From: Drosophila persimilis | Taxonomy: Eukaryota; Arthropoda; Insecta; Diptera; Drosophilidae | Direction of reading: 5' to 3' | Assembly: GCF_003286085.1 (NCBI RefSeq) | Contig: NW_020825294.1 | Span: forward strand, 12,918,501 to 12,982,500 | DNA: 64,000 bases | In this document: positions 11,826-24,283 of the stretch, in pieces | How positions within the stretch are numbered: the first letter of the stretch is position 1 | Layout: every line of letters starts with the position of its first letter | The notes under the pieces: model-generated | What the model was told of the DNA's origin: nothing | The model's input: the letters and a program-made list of their open reading frames with translations, nothing else | Databases searched by the model: none | Position numbers and translations under genes: made by a program

Positions 11826-14800
11826 AATAACAGTTTGTGTTTGGGTACTTCGGGGAACATAAATATATTGATTTGCGAGTCTTTAAGTTTATTTTACTGT
11901 TTCTTTTGCTTTTGCTTTTGCTTTTACTTTTACTTTTACTTGTACTTTTACTCTCGTTCGTTTTCTGTTAGCACATTTATTACACTTTGCTTGAAATATT
12001 TCAAATGATCTTTTCAGCCGCGGCACTTAAAAACTAGTGATGGCCTTTGCTGCTGCAGCTCCTGGATCATGGAATTCCCTTTGTATCTTATCTTATTTGT
12101 ATCTTGTAGCTGGACTTGGGCCTAAGCGCGTTGGCGTCCATTCGCTAGCAATGCTCGCTTATGAATGAAAACACGGACGTGATGCGATCGACCAGGTAAC
12201 GTACGGCTTTAGTTTAGTAAGATCATCTAGAGAGGGAGAGCTGCCAAAGGCCAGCGAGAGAGTGAGAGTGCCAATGCGAGTGTGAGTGCGAGTGCGAGTG
12301 CGAGAGGGGAGCGCGAGCGAACCCGTCTAGGGTCTTTGTCGTGTCTCTCCTCGCGGCCTACGTTACGTTGACACCTCCGCCGAGGCTACGTAGCGATCAG
12401 ATAGCAGTTCGCTCAGCTGTTGCTTTGTTTTGAGCCGGTCTTCTGATCGATCTAAGCCAGAAGCAAATGCCGCAGCAAAAGCAGAAGCCAGAGCTAGAAG
12501 AAGCTTCAGTCCAAACCTGTTTGGATCTTGGCTGGGATGCTATAGCCGGCCTGATCCGATCTGGGCCTCGACCTGCGCCTGGGACTGGCTTTGGGGGCTT
12601 TGGGGAAATACCATTCCAGCTGTGCTGACGCGTCCGTGCCTTGGACGGCACATTACTCATATGACGCGTGGTTGGTCAGCATGGAAAACTTTTCGGTGTT
12701 TAAATTTAACGATATTCAGTGGAGCTCGAGTCCGTCTCGATATCCGTCCAAATACGCAGTTCAAATAATGTTCATTATTTTTCCGTCCGTAAACAAAGTC
12801 TCCGTTGTTTATGTGTCTGCGCCAGAATACTTGTATTTCTCAAAAGTCGCGTCCAGCGCTTGTTTATTTCATTTTCGTTGTCATTTAATAAAAGACAAAT
12901 TACATTCAACTTTTATGGCCAGAGTCTCTGTGGTCTTAAATCAGCGTCTACTTCGGTTTGTTTGGCTTAGAAATTTCACGAACTAACAGTGGCCTAAAGG
13001 CTAATGATAGCCCGGCGGAGAGCTGAAACTCGTTGTGGCTTGTCTGCAGGGTGGACAATGGAACTATTGATTTACTTTGAACGGTTTTGGAACACGCCTC
13101 TCGCCATACCGACGTGTTTGGTAACACTTGAGTGGCCTGATATGGGGTTAATTCGATTGGCTATGACAGGTGGGGACAGTAATATACGTACTCTCAGAGA
13201 GTCGTACTCGTATTTGGGAGGCGAGCTGCCTGCTGGCTGCTGCACTGATGAAGAATGCTGGTTAATGTCGATCGGATGGATTTCTCAATTTTAAGTATTG
13301 GGTGCACTGTTTATTTGAATGGTACCTACATATATGTATGTATGTAAATATTGGAGTCCGTAGTATGCATATGGACATATGCGTATGCCAAATACCAATT
13401 GGTGCAGATTTTCCGCTGCTACCCCAGCGGGCGGTACTATGCTGTTGACCAGGTGCTTGCATTGCATAACAGAGAACGAAACGTCTCCGACCGCATGTGG
13501 TACAGTCAGCAGTCGAATGTCCGTCGGTTCATAGGAGTCCCTCAGTTTTAGAGCTAGCGGAATCACTGCGGGCGTGATTCCAGAAGTTTCAGAAGTCCTT
13601 CTAGAATGACGTTCTGTTCCCCAAAAAGTACAAGTGCGAAGTGACGTAACAGAAGAACTTTGCATTGCACGTACATACAATTTGGATTTGTCAGGTCTGG
13701 TCTCCAGTCGCTCTGGTCGCTCCTCATACGCGCAATATGGGTTTGCTCTTTGTTTGTTTTTATTTATTTGGGCTGTATGCCCCAATTTAAATTGCACTTG
13801 CCTGCTTAACATTATCAATTGAACCCTTGTCTATTTCTGTTCCCAAATCTAATGTAAATCGTTTTAATTTGTTGGATTTGGATTTGTATTTGGTTTTGGG
13901 TTGCGCTCGGGTCTGCTGAGCTGCGCGGAGAGGGTAGGGCACCTGCAACTATTGTGATTTCGTTAGTAATTAAATATACATGAGCCAAGAAGCGCGAACC
14001 TGCTCGCAATTCAGATGTGGCTGTCCTAGGGCGTTCCAGGGCGAAACAGCGCGACGTCAGTGCTATCAATACTAATGATAGTGCCGGAGATTGCTAATAA
14101 CTCCTGACCCTTGTGAACCCTCTGACTGTGTTGATGCAGTGATTCCGAAAGCCAGTCGCAATTACGAGTAGTATTTAATCAGAGCGAAAACGGCGACTGG
14201 ACTAACACTACCATTAATGAGGGTAAGGGTAAGGGAGTAAGCCAGCAAAACGCGCTAATTGGGACCGATCCGCCAAATGGACCCGCGCACCGAACGGAAC
14301 CAGTACGGAATGCGATGCAATGGGACCGATCCGATCCAATCCGCACAATGAACTGGAAAATGGCCAATTAACGCCAACTCATATCAGTAACAGATTTAAT
14401 TTTGATACCCTGTTCGCCGTTAGATCCGTCCACTGGCATGCGAGGCCTCTCTAGGTTCTAGGCAGGGCGGTCCTTTCTTTTCCTGCCTTGCATTTTCTAA
14501 TACAATACGGGTCTCACCCAGTTCAGAGACTATATAGACTATATTTTAAAGCAAAGATTGTCTTAGATTGACTATGATCTGGATTTCACTCTCCAGTCTA
14601 CACTCTATAGGATATCGAACGCTCAAAAATGCCCACTCAAAAATGACTCTCTAGCTTTTAGCTCTTAATTATGGCATATGTGGCTGGCTGGCTAGCTAGC
14701 TATGAATGCATAAAACTGGCTAATTGCGATTCCAATTTGTTAGCAAATTCTGGGAAATGCAATGGAAAACAAATAATCAAGGCAGCAGCAACGATTATTA

Positions 14801-15037
14801 TAATGAAAACATCACCTTGTACTCACAACCCATCACATCTGCACTGCAGGTTGTAAGTAGTTTGTAGAATGTAGTATGTAGTATATATTCTTTCGTTTAT
14901 TTTGAATCAAAGAGTCGCAAAGAAACAGCTGGCCGACACCGGCACCCGGTACCCACGCTCTCAAGACGTGCAATCTTAATTTAAACTTGTATACAATTTG
15001 TTTGTCAATTTCTGTTTTGCGATATGGTCTGGGTTTT
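11826..15037. other. Region upstream of the CD36-family gene
   Basis: No gene can be supported here. The segment should contain the promoter and 5' UTR of the receptor. A (GAGTGC)n-like purine-rich run lies at about 12250-12310, and short T-rich hexamers (CTTTTG/CTTTTA) at about 11900-11950. An ORF on the minus strand from 12,660 could be a further first exon, but its only phase-compatible donor (GTTTGG) is weak. Confidence 0.5.
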
Positions 15038-15745
15038 TATACCCGATACTCAAAATGAGTATTGGGGTATATTAGATTTGTGGTAAAAGTGGATGTGTGT
15101 AACGTCCAGAAGGAATCGTTTCCGACCCCATAAAGTATACATATTTTTTGCCAATTGCAAAATATGAGTTCAAGGATCTCAGAACCTATAAGAGCCAGAG
15201 CAACCAAATTTGGTAATCACTCCTGTGATATCGGACCTTGACCGTTTCGTGCCCAAATTTCGCCACACCCCCTTCCGCCCCCGCAAAGGACGAAAATCTG
15301 GGGTATCCACACATCTCAGAGTCTATTAAGGCTAGAGTAACCAAATTAAGTATCCGCACTTCTGTTAGATCTCACTATAAAACGTATATCTCAGAATTTC
15401 GCCCCACCCCCTTCCGCCCCCACAAAGGACGAAAATCTGTTGCATCCACAATATTGCACATTCGAGAAAACTAAAAACGCACAATCATAGAGAATAACCA
15501 TATCTACCTGATTGCTGAATCTGGATCAGATCGGATCATTTTTGTAGCCAAAAGTAAGAAATCAATTTGCAGTGGCTACGCAGCGCCCGACGTCACGCTC
15601 AGACTGATTTTCTGTCTCTCTCGCACGCACTCTTTGTCGTGTCGTTAAATATTAGCGGCGTCTGCCGGAGGAGAGCCATACTGACTTAGTATCGGGTATA
15701 ACTGTAGAGTTGCGGTGTCCGCAGCAACTCACAACGTTCCCCCTC
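15038..15745 (+). mobile_element. Dispersed repeat with TATACCCGATACT ends, copy 1
   Basis: The element begins TATACCCGATACTCAAAATG and ends ...CAACGTTCCCCCTC. Near its right end lies an inverted copy of TATACCCGATACT, then a hairpin (GTTGC...GCAAC). The interior has two or three imperfect ~120-bp units around 15,180-15,440 (ACCAAATTTGG..., CGCCACACCCCCTTCCGCC, GGACGAAAATCTG). No protein typical of a transposase is present, so it is non-autonomous. It resembles obscura-group dispersed repeats of the DINE-1/SGM kind, but class membership is inferred. This copy is shorter than those at 41, 43 and 59 kb and lacks the GACGGACA tract. Confidence 0.8.
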
Positions 15746-18700
15746 CTTTTGTTGTATGTTTTGTATTTGTTTTTTTTTTTATTCATTTTTTTTAATCTAA
15801 AATGAGAGTTCAAACGTCTTTGGCAAGGCCAGGGCCTGGGTTAAACAATGAAATAGATTGATATCTCTTCAGGCTCTCGATTGGAAACTAGACATTTTCT
15901 CTGAACGGTATTGGGGGTTTTATTGTTGTTATTTCTGTTCTTGTTTTTGCTATTGTTGTTGCTGCTGATAGACTTGTATGTATGTACATATATTCCCTAT
16001 TAATGAATCAGAGATTAACGGCAAACGAAACGTCAATGCGGAAATTGTTTAAATAAGAAATACGAATTTATGAACAATAAGCCAACAAAAACAGAAAAAT
16101 TTTAATAATCAATTTAATTATCTGTTGGAAAATGCATCGTATCGTGTAGTTCAATGACACATTTGCATGCGATTCAAAATGGAAAAAGTATACGGAATAT
16201 ACATTGATCTGATGTGGGCATTTTGTATAATATTTTATAGTACTGCGAAAAGGTTTGGAATGCCAAAACTGCATAAGTACGCTTGAAGTATTTGATGTAC
16301 ATTTGGCTCTGAGAAATGGCACATTCCAGCTTATACGGGATAGGACCTACATAGGACCCCAGGCAGAAACGCAGCCTATTCGAATCCAAAGAACAAGCAC
16401 TGAGGTTTACCTCAGATGTACGCAAAGCCTTTAGTAGTATTTGGGGCGCCTTCTTATTGACTACAGCTATTGGTATGGTTTAATAAAAATGGCTAGTTCC
16501 GTCCTTTCCTACATTATAAAAGATTTTTACTATCGCGCACTACCGTCTATTAAATTTCAAGTGATTTTCTAAAGGTTAGTTTAGGTTAGTTAGTGTGATA
16601 AAAAAGTTGTTTATTTTTTGATTATTCCTCATTAGAAATCTATGACTCTGTTCAAGTGCACTTGAAAACGATCGACTATTAGCATAATTACTGCCCAAAA
16701 GGTCGCCAAATACAGTTTTTCACAGCTTTCGGTTAACCTAGTGTAGGGTATGCCCGAGTATGTTGATGAGTTGTTGATGAGAAGGTTCCCTCCAGGTATG
16801 CATAAGCACCTTGGGGATGCCATTTGGATGCGGCGCAACTGTACTTGTAATCAATTAGAATAGACAGACGACAGCCGATTTGTTCGCTTCCCTAGTTAAA
16901 TCATTTGTCGATCATTAGCTCTCCCTATCATTTGAACTCGTATCTGAGAGGCGATCAGTCAAAAAGGCTTTTGCTAATATTAGAGAACTTGTTTCCATCC
17001 GCTTTGCTCATTGCTTGATTGATGATATGATACGAGTATAGCCATAGCCCGTATCCAATTCATCTCCCCCCACCCTCCGGCCCATCACACCCATTAACAA
17101 CTGATGAGATATCTAATCAGTAATATCAGAAAGCACTCGTAATATATCAAGAAAAGTGCAAAACAATGAGTACCAGTGTCGAGTGGAGAGTGGCGAGTGG
17201 CGAGTGTCGAGTGGAGAAAAAGTACAAGCGAACTTCGAGCAATGCCATAAATCGGAAGACTTTGTAAACTAGCAGGCATGCAAATTTTTGCCAACGGACG
17301 CCAAATTTGTGTCTAACAACTCGTACTGTACTGGGCGAAGCGTACTTTGAGCTCGGCCGGATCAACACATGCTGCTAATGCTACTGCAATTATCCCGCAA
17401 TTATCAATTAACATTGTTTCTGAATCGATTCTTGATTTCTTCAAGTGCAAACACGGCGGTAATTAAAGCTGATACGGCTCCGGCTCCGGCTGGATCGACA
17501 GCAATAGGAACGTTAGAGTTTAATAATACGTTTGGACTGGGTGTTTGACTTGTTCCGGTTGTCGCTTTTTGTTGGAGTACTCCAATCCCATACCTTATAC
17601 ACTCATATGTAATGCAAAACGACAACGGGATGTCGAAGCGAAGCGCGTGGAAACGTTATCGGCTTTTGGGCTCCGCTAGGTCCCCGAAACCATCAGAAAG
17701 CCATCACCCGTCACCCGTCATCCGACATCCTTTGTCAGAACAACTACTTTTTACGTGTACTTCAAATAAGGAACTACATTAAATAAGGATGACGATCCAG
17801 GGTTAATTAAGTGTCATCGCTCCACTAGTTCCAGCCGAGTTCAATCTGACATCGTTATCCAAATCCCCAATGTGGGTATGGATGTGTGCACACACACATA
17901 TGTACATACATACGTCTGCTTTTCTGCTTTGTCAGGCTGATGCAGTCAAGGAACTTCCCGTGGCAAACAAACAAATGAAGCAATCCCAGCCAAAACGTAC
18001 GCAATGAGCTATGAATATTCAACGCAAAAATAAAAGGCAGGTATTTTGCAGAAACAATTCAATGATACAGGCAACAACTCGATCGAAGAACAGGTGCAGC
18101 TGTCATACGTCTGTACATCTCTATATATGTATGTACGCTATGTACGAGAATACCCGTGAGTATGTACATATGTACATATGTAGCTAGTCAGCACTTTTCT
18201 GCTTTGCCCTGCTGAAGTGTCGCAGAGCTGCTTGCTGATGATGATGATGATGTTTTATCTCTTTTCCATCTTCTATTTTTTAAGAAGCTTGTGCAAAGAA
18301 CTTTGTCTTATTGGCATAACAAATTGTACATTTGTACACACATGTGTATGTGAATCGAGACAAGCTGCGGGATCGCAAAACGATGCTCGAATGCTCTTGA
18401 AGTGTGGATGAAACAGATCAATGGAGGATCTAATTACATATCAAAATCATAAGGAAAGTATACCCTTGTACAGATGTTTTCTGTTCAACATTGGTCATTC
18501 TACGGCAAGACGATCAGATCTAGCGATGTCCGGCTATCTTTCATATCGAATATTATGTTGAAGTCGTCCGGATTGGCCTTCTATATGGGATATGGCTGGA
18601 CTCCTCACTTACTCAATCGAAAAACCCGTTGGAGAGTGTTTCCTGAAGCTGGAGGCGGGGTAGGTATGGGAATAAGAAAACTCGTAGAGCCAGAGACCAG

Positions 18701-19349
18701 CCCCCAAGCCGTTAAAAAGATTTACGGATTTTTGACACCATATTCCTCACTTCACATGTGATTTTCAACGCCATTTATTTCAATGTATACTTTTAATGGC
18801 CGTCGGCGATCTACAAAGTACATATGTACATATATAGAATTCGGCGCGCTTTTCGGAATTTGTTCGGATTTCGTTATTTCTTTCGCTAAGCCTGCCAAAC
18901 CTTACGACAATTTGTAAGTACCCCTTCAGGAGGGAGACCATCCGGAGCGTGTGATTTTGTTTTGTTTTGTTCATGTTTTGCGTATTTCAGTTGGCTAATC
19001 ATGAGTTTGCACAAAATTACCGGTGAATCAACAATTCATTCCCCAAAAATGCTGTGAAGAATTTCGAACAACCTATTGGTTGCGTTTTAAAATGTAAATT
19101 ACAAAATTCGTTTGTTCTGCGCCGCAAATTAAACGTATCAGGGCTTCGGGTTTGGGTATAAGGCATAATAAACTTTTTTGTACATACGAGTACGTATTAA
19201 AAATTATAATACATAGCACAAAAATTAAGCATTACGCTCAATTCCTCGTTCGTTCCCGTGGCGAGCACGGCAATCGTTGTCGGTGGATGCTGATGGCCTT
19301 GTAACAGTTTTTCCATCGCAAGTCAGCGTACAACACGTTGCTAACTACG

Positions 19350-19572
19350 ATTTTGTACGTACATACGTACATACGTACATACGTACGTATACATATGTAC
19401 CTCTGATTGATCGGCTGGATTGGGTATTATCAGTGCTGCGAGTCGAGCCAAGTTCAAGTTCACGCATCTCAAGTACGACTCAGTGACCATCCAGGCAGCA
19501 GCTTACGTACATATGTACATACATACATATGTACACATGTATGTATGTACATATGTATGTACATACAGACGT
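19350..19572. repeat. Palindromic TACGTACA/TACATATGTA cluster
   Basis: Two tracts, at about 19355-19400 and 19505-19570, are made almost entirely of TACGTACA, TACATACG and ATGTATGTACAT units. Both are self-complementary and able to form hairpins. No ORF of interest. Confidence 0.8.
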
Positions 19573-21824
19573 ACTTCATCAATTTAAGCGACAATCAAAT
19601 TGTTTTATGTCGGGTACACAGCTTACACGCATTTAAAAGTCCATTAATACCCATAAGCGCAGCGCAGTCCAGTACAATAATTAAACAAAAAAGCGTACTG
19701 GTAATTGCTAAGTAGAGCTCGAATGTACGAGCATAATGAAGACATTTATAAGCTGCTGGGGCTCATAAAAATACCCATAAACAATGCTCTAATTATATGG
19801 ATTATTGTTGGGGACATTCATTTTGAAAAAATTAGTTAAGCAAATTGTGTGAGAATTTAATTATCGCCATGGGGAGGTCCGCAGACTGTGACGAATGGGC
19901 CAATTATAGGAAATTAATTTATCTTCTATTTCATTCGGATTTAGCAAGTGCTTACGAGTAGGTCAAAATTTAAATTTAAATTTGAGCATATGCAAAATAT
20001 TTACATGGATACTCCTTCCCCATTTTTGCACCCTTTTTGAAAATTTTACTCCCTGATTACTGTGATATCTGGCACTCGGTAGCGAGTACATTGATCTCTG
20101 GACAATCTCGAAACGCTCGACTTTTGGTGTTGTATAATTGTCAATCAATGATGGCGACCCAAGTGAACCCAGCAAAAAAAATAAATAAAAAAATTGATTG
20201 AAATAATCTAGAAAACTGTCTAAAAGTACACATTTAAATAGAGAGAATCTCAAAATGTAAAGATCGCGATCTCAATTCATATTAATTCACTTGATGCACG
20301 TACTATATACAATGTACATACATATGTAGGTATGTATGTATGTATGTATGTACATGCATATGCATAATAATCCACAATCAGCAGGTACGGGTACGGCACT
20401 GATCGATTTGTTCGGAAACTGCATTTATAAACTGTTTCAGGTTGACTCCTGAGAATCGAACATTAATACGTAACTAACCTATCACAAAGTTTAACTAACA
20501 TATTCTTTGCCGGATTTTATTTGAACTTTCCGACAGTTCTAACATTTTTAGATCAAACACGAATTGTACAATCCCTTATTCAAATAATATTATTTGCGTA
20601 TTCTAAACTTATTTCTGCAGTAGTGTATCGTAACTTACTCTTTTGCGTCGTTAACATTGTTGTTACTTTGATTGTGGGCGTTTGTTGTTGTTAATTGTTG
20701 ATTGGATTATGGTACTTCACGCACACACCGCCTACGGTAAGTCTCTGAAGGAGAAGGCTCCTCTGGAATGGGAGCCGGTATTTCGGATTAACCGCGGCGC
20801 GCAATTACAAGATAGGCTACTGGTGACTGCTAGCAATTAAATGATTCGATTTCCCGAACATCTTGGGGGATTGAAATGTTTTTATAAAATTTCGTTATTT
20901 AATGTCCGACATCGGAATTTACATACATACATGCAAGTGTATTATAACTTAGTACATTCGCGAGCAGAGCTTTTTAAAACGATGCCGAGCTTATCAGAAG
21001 CTCGACAGTCAAGAAAACAGGCAGAGGAACAGACAATGACAATGGAAGTCACAGGAACGAGCGTCTGTCCAAGGCATGTGTACATTGATGTACATATGTA
21101 GGTTTAAGTTTCGGAAAAGCCGAAACAGCTGTCCCTACTCAGGAGTCGGTATGCTCCTGATCGCGCACTGCACCCCTCCCTGGCTAAAATACGTGCATGT
21201 ATGCATACATACTACGGGTAAGTATGTATGTACGTATGTACGAAGCCACACACAAGTGGATCGGAGCGCTTCTATTTAAATGGTTAATCAGCTTGTGCAC
21301 TATTGAAGTCGGTTTATTTTTGCCTTTGTCACGCCGTGAAATGTCGTAGGCCCAATTACCCAAATCCCTGAACTCATTTTCCTCATTTATTTCCTTATTT
21401 ATTTCATTATTTTTATTCACACACACAAGATTTACACACAGGCGCACGCAACAAAACCGACTAACTGGCAGACTTTACGAAAAGGAAAGACTTCAAAGAA
21501 AATGTTTAATCAAAATAGTAAAGTATCCCAGCCACAGCCACAGCCAGAGACAGACACAGAGAAGTCGTTGAACGCAGACGAAAACGGCGACGCAGAAACA
21601 AAAGGAAATCTAAAGGCAAAAGTACGATAGCAGAAATCCGAAAAGAGAGACTTGATGAGAGACTTTGGTCTTTCTCTTGTTCTCTGTACCTCATTCCCTC
21701 TCCACTCTCCCCTCTCTCTAAGAAGGAAGCATATCATTGGAACGAACATAAACATGGACATGCTGGTCGGTATATGCCCTACTTAAAACGATTAGCAACT
21801 TGGATCAAGAACAGAATGTTAATA

Positions 21825-22105
21825 TTGTACATATTGAAGTATATAAGTACATACATATGTACATGCATGCATACGTATGTTGAATCTTAACTGGAAATCC
21901 CTTAACTTTTCCTGCTTTGACCTTGAATAAAGATGAAAACAGCAGAAGTTCTTTAAAACTGCATACATTGTACATATGTACATACATTGTATGTATGTAT
22001 ACGCACCGCACATAAATAAAAAAGCTGACAATTTGTTTCGAGCACAAAAATTATAGATATGTACATATGTATGTATACATACATGTATGTATGTATGGAT
22101 AAGTA
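21825..22105. repeat. TACATATGTA / GTATGTAT microsatellite cluster
   Basis: Four palindromic microsatellite blocks within 280 bases, separated by short unique sequence. Both overlapping minus-strand ORFs here consist mostly of Tyr/Ile/Cys/His/Met repeats encoded by the tract and are not genes. Confidence 0.75.
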
Positions 22106-23949
22106 ATTTTACTTTGTGTAGAGAAACGCCCACACCACAATGAGTTTGCTCAAATTTGATTGCGTTTAATTATGGGTTAGGTAATCCATTAGCATGTATT
22201 CAACTTTCCTTTGGACTCATTTACCATTTTTATATTATTAATTTATAGTTTACTGTATTTATTCAAATTTAAGCAAATCCCGAACATTACTATAGTCTTC
22301 CGTGCTATTCTGTATCAGAGGGGAGGTTACACAAGGGATCTCGCATACATACATATGTATGTATGTATGTACATACCACCGGACGGCTGCGGCTGCGGTT
22401 GGAACCCACCATTAATGCAAATCGAATGCGTTGGGACCGTGTTCTGTAATGAAAGTGCATTGATGATACATATGTATCTCAACAGTGTATGACGCAAATC
22501 TAGAGCGTTGCAAGAGGAAGTGAAGGGAGTTCGACGCCCAACTTCCGCACTTACATAAATATGTTTCTTGTACAGCTTCCCTTTACCGTCACTGACCACG
22601 CCGAAAAGAGTCAGGCTAGTGCATCAGTTCAAGGTTTTCCACCAGCGCCAGGGGACGCCCCCTGCCCCGTCTGGCAACTCTAAGCGGCTTGACACCTTCC
22701 AGCCTCCAGACACCTCTCTCTCGTTCTCCACACGTGACGCCGCTCAGCCACTCCACTCATCAGTAAATCGATGATGGCGATAAAGCCGCGCCAAACCATT
22801 TCCAGTCGCCTCAGATGTCCAAGTGATCGCAAGCGAATATTTGTTTGTCCCTCTGTGTTTTAATTGAATTTGTATGGTGCCCGGCGAAAGAACACGCGGT
22901 TTATTATATTTCGCACATTTTTGTTTTCTTTATTACCTCTTTTATCCGAGTATAAATTCTTTTATCTAAAGTTAACGATCTTCTCATTAAGCAACCGATT
23001 CAATTTAACGAGACCTTTTTATTTGTATTTGTCAATTAATTGATTTTCTTATCTACAATACTGTGAAATTGATTTTGTTGTTAATAATTTTTTATCGGCT
23101 CTTAACTGCCATTGTTGCGGTGCTCGAAGAACACTCCTAAACTTACTATAACGGAAATCATAATTATTGATTTCAAGCGGAGGAAAGTCTATATTTTGAG
23201 CATTTCAGTGGCACAAGTGAGTAATTTGAAAAGTCAGTCAGTCAGTATTTGAAAAAGTTTTTTGTATTGTATGGGAGAAATGAAAGCATCGGTGCAGCGA
23301 AATACTCGACACGACACTGCTCTGAAATGAAAATTAATAAAAAAAACTAAAACATAGAAACTTTTCTAACTAATAACAAAGCACTTGGATAATAGCCCTT
23401 TAATAAAATGCATACTCGACAATTATGTACATACATATGTTATTCTTTACTCTTACATTTGAGTCCACTGTGCAACTAACTGTCCTATTGGACAGTTAGG
23501 TGAGCAAAACAACAACGAAACGAAAAGCATGCCTTGAAACTGTTTTGCGCGGGAAGCTGTTGAGTGCCGTCTCTCTCCCTCCCTCCCCTTCTCCATCTCG
23601 TTCTCGTTCTCCTTCTTTACCTGCACCTCTCTCTTTCAGCGTGTGCTGACATGACACTATCAACAACAGTGGAGCAGCCCATTTTTCATTTTAATTCCAT
23701 TTATTCAATTGATATGCGAATGAAAATCATTTCATGTTAACAGTTTTATTGGACCCCCCACACCCCGCGCAAAGGCATGACACAAATGAATAACACAATT
23801 TAAATGTTGTTATTCCATCGTCAGAATATTATTATATACCAAAATGCATACAATAATTTCAAGATGAATCTCAAAATTATCCGTTCGTGGGTTTTTCTCT
23901 AATTGTATGCATTCCAGGTAAACCGCAGACGTACCCGGTTTACCAGAGG

Positions 23950-24033
23950 CGTGCCAAGCACCGATATCAGCACGTGAACCACTGGGCACAGCATAAAACC
24001 GACCGGCAGCGCAATTGCTTTCAACAACATGGG
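23950..24033 (-). other. Short membrane-protein-like open frame, unassigned
   Basis: A minus-strand frame starting at the Met at 24,033 has high GC3 and reads like a membrane segment (LLKAIALPVGFMLCPVVHVL). It runs up to a possible GTACGT donor near 23,935. On the plus strand the same DNA has a good acceptor (ending at 23917) and 41 open codons, ending at a possible GTATAG donor that is phase-compatible with the first Marf1 exon. Either reading could be real. Neither matches a family I know. Confidence 0.25.
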
Positions 24034-24283
24034 CGAACGTTTGTATAGGTACATACATACATACAAATGTACATATGTATGCAATACATTTTAGAGTACT
24101 CATGAGTAATGCAGTAACATTAATTTGCATTCCGATTATATTGAATTCTAAGAAACGTCTGATGTACATATGCATATGTATTAATTAGATTACTATGGTA
24201 AATACGTTTGTTATTATCTTTTTCAACCAAATAGTTGGTCGTGTGACAGGGCTGGAAAACTACCGACTGCTTTCTATGCACAG

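Larger units (their letters stand above)
15746..24283. other. Long region without a supported gene
   Basis: About 8.5 kb between the first repeat copy and the first recognised Marf1 exon. It is A/T-rich, with T-runs near 15,770 and many TACATATGTA microsatellites. Several ORFs of 60-100 codons occur without domain similarity, for example 18474-18761 on plus and 16632-16838 on minus. The missing 5' exon(s) and promoter of Marf1 should lie somewhere here. Confidence 0.5.

Noticed and set aside
12522..12660. Possible additional first exon of the CD36-family gene
   Set aside because: The phase would fit exon 8033, but the donor GTTTGG is poor and the codon composition unremarkable.
16632..16838. 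Minus-strand ORF with a hydrophobic segment, faintly like the N-terminus of a pickpocket channel
   Set aside because: Similarity too weak to claim, no adjoining exons with compatible phase, and none of the conserved ectodomain cysteines nearby.
18474..18761. 95-residue plus-strand ORF (MFSVQHWSFYGKT...)
   Set aside because: No splice context, domain or codon bias; not recognised and isolated in a gene-poor region.
21510..22133. Several overlapping minus-strand ORFs
   Set aside because: Encoded largely by microsatellite and low-complexity tracts.
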